DNA of 64,000 nucleotides, taken from positions 744,001 through 808,000 of the forward strand of contig JADNRZ010000002.1 of NCBI GenBank assembly GCA_015501605.1, written 5' to 3'. Shown here piece by piece: positions 60,094 through 64,000 of this stretch (position 1 is its first letter; every line of letters begins with the position of its first letter). Made by a program: the position numbers and the translations under genes. Under the pieces are notes generated by a model that made no database searches, was not told the origin of the DNA, and was given only the letters and a program-made list of their open reading frames with translations. The stretch comes from Panaeolus papilionaceus. Taxonomy: Eukaryota > Basidiomycota > Agaricomycetes > Agaricales.

Positions 60094-61375
60094 ATGGCTT
60101 TCGTCGTTCCCCGTATTTCAAACACGTCTGCTCGTGCTTTAACTTCACGATTCACATATAACCGTCTTCTCCACGCATCATCCACAAGAATGTCAGCGAA
60201 AGACATTATTACTGCCTACGACATCGCTGTGCCTCATAAACAGCAGCAAAACCTTCCGGGGCTGGACAAACATGTAAAGCGTGTGTCATGACTCCCTCGT
60301 ACAATAACCTTGCCCTGATATGGTGTTGTAGCTGGAATGGAGTACTCAAAGGTTGAGGTTTGGAACAGCGGTAAACCAAGTCTGGTGGAATACAAGGGCA
60401 GCGGCAAGTGAGTGCGATTCCACTGCTTAATATTTCAACGACTGATGGTGTCTCAGACTGCAGGGTAAAACCGCCGTTATCACTGGGGGAGACAGTGGGA
60501 TCGGACGAGCAGCTGCGATTATGTTCGCTCGCGAGGGTTGCACCGGTATAACAATAACATACCTACCAGAAGAAGAGCCGGACGCCAAAGATGCAAAGAG
60601 GCTTATCGAAGAGTCGGGGGCAAAGTGCCAGATTGTTTGCGCCGACCTCATAGAGGAGAATGCCTGCAAAGCGCTCATCGATAATCACATCCAGAAATTC
60701 GGACAGCTTGACATAGTGGTCAACAATGCGTCTAAACAGATGTGAGTGGTTCATCCGAATTTGTGACAGGTATCTGATTTGTTTGCAGAGTGTGCAAGAA
60801 CCTCGAGGAAATCGACCTAAAAAACGTAGAAAGCACATTTAGATCCAACATTCTGCAGATGTTTGCGGTGACCAAGTTTGCGATTCCTCATCTGAAACGA
60901 GGTTCTAGCATCATTAATACGACCTCTGTAACTGCATACAAGGGGTCACCAGCTATGGGTTCGTGATTCATGCATATAGATAAGAACTACCAGCTCACGG
61001 ACGACTTTGATAACATCTTCAGTGGACTACAGTTCTACGAAAGGCGCCATTGTATCCTTTACACGTGCCTTGGCAATGCAACTAGCACCCAAGGGTATTC
61101 GTGTCAATGGTATTGCACCAGGCCCAGTTGTCACGGCTCTCCAACCTGCATCGAGACCAGCAGAAGAGATGGAGGGACTGGGTGTTGGTCTCCCTTTACA
61201 TGGCCGAGCTGGACAGCCTGCAGAGCTTGGACCCGCGTACGTTTTCTTGGCTTCAAGCGATGCAAATTTGATGACTGGACAAGTGTTGCATATCAATTGT
61301 GAGTCCTACTCGTGAAAGCCCAAGGATGTGCGTGTTGACAAGATTTTAGGTGGCCAACATATTGGAGGGTCATAA
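60094..61375 (+). CDS. NAD(P)-dependent short-chain dehydrogenase/reductase, copy 2, with mitochondrial-type presequence
   Basis: Six exons (60094-60280, 60332-60407, 60457-60741, 60789-60958, 61023-61298, 61350-61375) encode 339 residues. The cofactor loop TGGDSGIGRAAA, VNNASKQ, and the active site DYSSTKGAIVSF are intact, and the protein ends GQHIGGS. Exons 3-6 (285, 170, 276 and 26 nt) match copy 1 in length. The first 32 residues (MAFVVPRISNTSARALTSRF and on to LLHASSTR) are rich in Arg, Ser and Ala with no acidic residue, like a mitochondrial targeting peptide. A second in-frame ATG at 60190 (MSAKDIITAYDIAV) aligns with the start of copy 1. The gene may therefore make mitochondrial and cytosolic forms, or the longer start may be the only one used. 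Substrate is unknown. Intron 5 ends with a TTTTAG acceptor that adds a Cys before GQHIGGS. Confidence 0.9.
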
Positions 61376-61706
61376 GGCAGAAAGCCCCGAGCTAGTTACG
61401 CAGGAGGCTGTACATGTAGTAGTAGACGGATAATAAATCCATTCAACGAGTTAGATGTAGACAAAAAGTCGAGGCGTATCAGGTCTCCTGAAAGAGACCG
61501 AACATGAATTGGGCAAAGGATTCGTGGGAAAGCTTCGAAGCATATGATAGAGCCAGGCCCGGATCCGGAAAGCCCCCTCTGTCATTCTTCCTAAATCTTG
61601 TGTAGGCGTCAGAGGAACCAGGCTCAGCCTTAAATTTATAGATCTCAAGGTATTCCAGTCTAAACATTACATGTGGTCGCAGAATTTATTAAATCATCAG
61701 AAAAGA
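61376..61706. other. Intergenic region upstream of ETF alpha
   Basis: 331 bp with the 3' UTR of the second dehydrogenase and the promoter of ETF alpha. An upstream in-frame ATG at 61671 lies within it. Minus-strand frames near 61451-61667 are shadows. Confidence 0.4.
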
Positions 61707-62868
61707 ATGTTGCGAACAGGTTCCCGCGTCTGCCAACGAGCTCTTCGTCGCTCATATGCTACGGCTGCTTCACCCCATGCTCTAGTTTTTGTGGATCATC
61801 GTGGTGGTGTTATTGATTCGGGCTCTCTCTCAGCGATCTCTGCTGCTGAACAGCTGGGTGGTCAAGTATCTGCCTTGGTCGTTGGTAGCGCGGATCATGT
61901 TCCTCAAGTCGTGGAGCAGGCCAAAAAGTATGTCGTAAACTCAATCTTGTTCCGTCTGGCAGTGTTGATGAAATTTATTTAGGCTCAAAGGTGTTACTTC
62001 GGTGTTGCACTCTGCTTCACCTCAATACGAGAACGTCATTCCAGAGGTCGTTTCTCCTCTGCTCCAGAAACTCCTTTCAGATTCAACACCATACACCCAC
62101 GTAGTTTCAGCCACTTCGTCAGCAGCCAAATCGCTTCTGCCCCGCGTAGCTGCCGTCCTCGATGTCCCCACAGTATCGGATATCACCTCCCTCGAACATG
62201 ACGCCGCATCAGGGAGCACTACATTTACCCGGCCTATCTACGCGGGTAACGCCATCGCCACAGTCCGTGCTCCTTCAAACATCCCTATCAAATTCTTCAC
62301 TGTACGAGGAACTGCATTTGCTCCGGCTGCGACTCAAGATGCTGCTTCAGCAGAGGCCAAAGCCATTGACCCAGTTGAAGTTGCCGATCCCGTTTCTCAA
62401 CACGTCAAGACCAGCATTACCAAGTCCGACAGGCCAGATCTTGGCGTCGCATCCCGCGTCGTTTCGGGTGGACGTGCCTTGAAGAACGCAGAGACCTTTG
62501 AAAAGACTCTCTATCCTCTGGCTGATGCTCTTGGAGCTGCTGTTGGCGCGTCGCGTGCTGCTGTCGATGCTGGATATGCCGACAACTCTCTGCAAGTTGG
62601 TCAGACCGGTAAGGTTGTCGCCCCAGAGCTCTACGTCGCAGTCGGTATCTCTGGTGCCATCCAGCATCTTGCTGGCATGAAGGATTCTAAACTCATTGTC
62701 GCGATCAACAAGGTATTTTACTTTATCTGATTTTTTTGACGAGAAAAATGTGTTAATGACATTTGACTTTAGGACGCCGACGCCCCCATCTTCCAAGTTG
62801 CCGATCTTGGACTGGTCGCAGACCTTTATGACGCTGTCCCCGAGTTGACAGAGAAGCTCCAGAAGTAG
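61707..62868 (+). CDS. ETFA: Electron transfer flavoprotein alpha subunit (mitochondrial)
   Basis: Three exons (61707-61927, 61983-62712, 62773-62868) encode 348 residues. The N-terminus ([20 protein letters not shown]) is a mitochondrial presequence. Domain I carries [20 protein letters not shown]. Domain II has the FAD-binding features: [61 protein letters not shown] and [19 protein letters not shown]. The C-terminus [21 protein letters not shown] is family-typical. ETF alpha with ETF beta passes electrons from acyl-CoA and other matrix dehydrogenases to ETF-ubiquinone oxidoreductase; the yeast homologue is Aim45. An upstream in-frame ATG at 61671 would add 12 residues (MWSQNLLNHQKR); the 61707 start gives the cleaner presequence. 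The gene converges on the second carboxylesterase. Confidence 0.95.
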
Positions 62869-63186
62869 ACCGTAGATCTTTTCGTAATTAGAGGTGTATA
62901 TGGCTAGCCATCTAGGTTCCAGCAATGACTCCAATTTCAATAACCCGGATTATTTATCGTTGCCCCTACTCGATTTCTGCTCGCAAGAAGACAGATTAAT
63001 TCACGCTACGTGTCGCGATGCCAGGTATGTGGGGAATCTGGGTAAAATTGGAGACATGACATTGTGCCATTTGTAGTTGCAAGAACTGAGGATATGTTGT
63101 ATTTGCAGTATGAGAAGGGTATAGATTTAGTGGTATTTTACAGAAGAGTATATAAACCGCAGATTGTCAACCACGTAGACAATGTC
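62869..63186. other. Convergent 3' region between ETF alpha and carboxylesterase 2
   Basis: 318 bp between converging stop codons. No gene is supported; the plus-strand frame at 62894-63076 is short and without features. Confidence 0.4.
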
Positions 63187-64000
63187 TTAGAGTGGGTAGG
63201 TCAGGGTTAAATTAGAGAGATAGGCAATGGCATCAGCTCTGAACGTGTCGTTCGTGAGAGTAGGAGCCACATCTGCGTCTTCTGGGAAAGTATAGAGTCG
63301 AGGGGCATCTACGGTGTATGGTGGCCATGCAACACCAGTGCCATTGTTGGGGTCGTGATTTACGATGAAGCGGATAAGATAGTCATCAAGCACACTGTTA
63401 GCGAAATCAGAACCGTGGTACTAGGATAAATCCTTTTAGCAAAGGAATGGAAGTGTCGAATGATTCAAACTCACTGAACCCAGGGATGAGGAATATTTCT
63501 CGCGTTTAGACACTAAGAATCAGTGATGAGTAAAACATTACAAAAGGTATCATCCCATGGACCCACAGTATGACCACATGTTGACTTTACCCGACAACTT
63601 CTCAAGCATGAAGCGTCGTGGTCCATGGTACATAAAATCTCCCTGGAAGGCTGCTATCCTCTTGAATTGAGCCGAAAGAGCAGTTTCGTCTCCAGTGTTG
63701 AACGGCGAGCCCTCTTCGGAAGTGTAGTAATTCCAGAGTGGCTCGAGCTCAGTATCGGTGGCCTCGGGGAGCCAGTAGTTCTTCACGTAGTTGCGGAAGT
63801 CATCCTCCGTTCTAGGCAAGAAGGAATAAGGATTTAGAGTCGTGCGGGAGAAACAAAAACTGACGAGATATTCCTAGATGACAAGGCGAAAATTGTTCCT
63901 TCATCGTCGACGTTGCCTACGGTAACCAGAATCGTTGGCTTCCTAGTTGTGAATGGAGTATAAAAAGTAACGAACCGATAACAGTTGGGACTTTGGCCAT
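63187..64000 (-). CDS. Second type-B carboxylesterase, C-terminal part; 5' end beyond the window
   Basis: At least four exons of a minus-strand gene ending at stop 63187-63189. The visible protein includes GNVDDEGTIFA (the acidic triad residue region, near 63910), then NYWLPEATDTELEPLWNYY, RIAAFQGDFMYHGPRRFML, the His region SYHGSDFANS (near 63420), and ends LSNLTLTYPL. Order and motifs parallel the gene at 7301-9792, including the DPNNGTG and PYTVDAPRLYTFP-like blocks, but the residues differ clearly, so this is a paralog and not a recent duplicate. The nucleophile Ser and signal peptide would lie outside the window. No stop or frameshift was seen in the visible exons. Confidence 0.88.

Overview
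This window is eukaryotic nuclear DNA from a filamentous basidiomycete, most likely an Agaricomycete. Most genes are broken by several introns of about 45-70 nt with GT...AG ends. A DUF6533-type membrane protein, typical of Agaricomycetes, is present, as are fungal proteins such as Sec20, Bud20, a quelling-type RNA-dependent RNA polymerase and a GPI-type chitin deacetylase. No rRNA, convincing tRNA, CRISPR or prokaryotic operon structure was seen. All exon boundaries were read by hand from splice signals and reading-frame continuity.

Layout. 1-358: 5' part of an unidentified nuclear protein (minus), cut by the window edge. 654-3260: an intronless 868-residue multi-domain RNA-repair enzyme (2H phosphoesterase, helical region, dual-specificity phosphatase, P-loop kinase, RNA ligase). 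3747-5444: a two-exon trypsin-like serine protease. 5831-7026: Sec20 SNARE. 7301-9792: secreted type-B carboxylesterase. 10486-13164: large TPR-like protein of unknown function. 13725-18045: RNA-dependent RNA polymerase, divergent from centrin (18401-18996). 18997-32054: gene-poor. 32055-34519: Msn2/4-like C2H2 transcription factor with poly-Q tracts. 34520-52074: a second gene-poor stretch. 52075-54128: chitin deacetylase. 55016-56763: DUF6533 membrane protein. 57258-57807: Bud20 ribosome-export factor. 58586-59796 and 60094-61375: a tandem pair of short-chain dehydrogenases. 61707-62868: ETF alpha. 63187-64000: a second carboxylesterase, cut by the right edge.

How they relate. Two compact gene-rich blocks (0-19 kb and 52-64 kb) flank about 30 kb in which I find only the transcription factor. 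The left block holds two RNA-directed enzymes, the multi-domain repair protein and the silencing polymerase, about 10 kb apart. The right block has a metabolic and mitochondrial flavour: duplicated dehydrogenases, one with an apparent mitochondrial presequence, next to ETF alpha. The best candidate for an unusual system is the five-part RNA-repair protein. The most unusual structural detail is a 12-nt microexon carrying the catalytic DxDG core of the RNA-dependent RNA polymerase.
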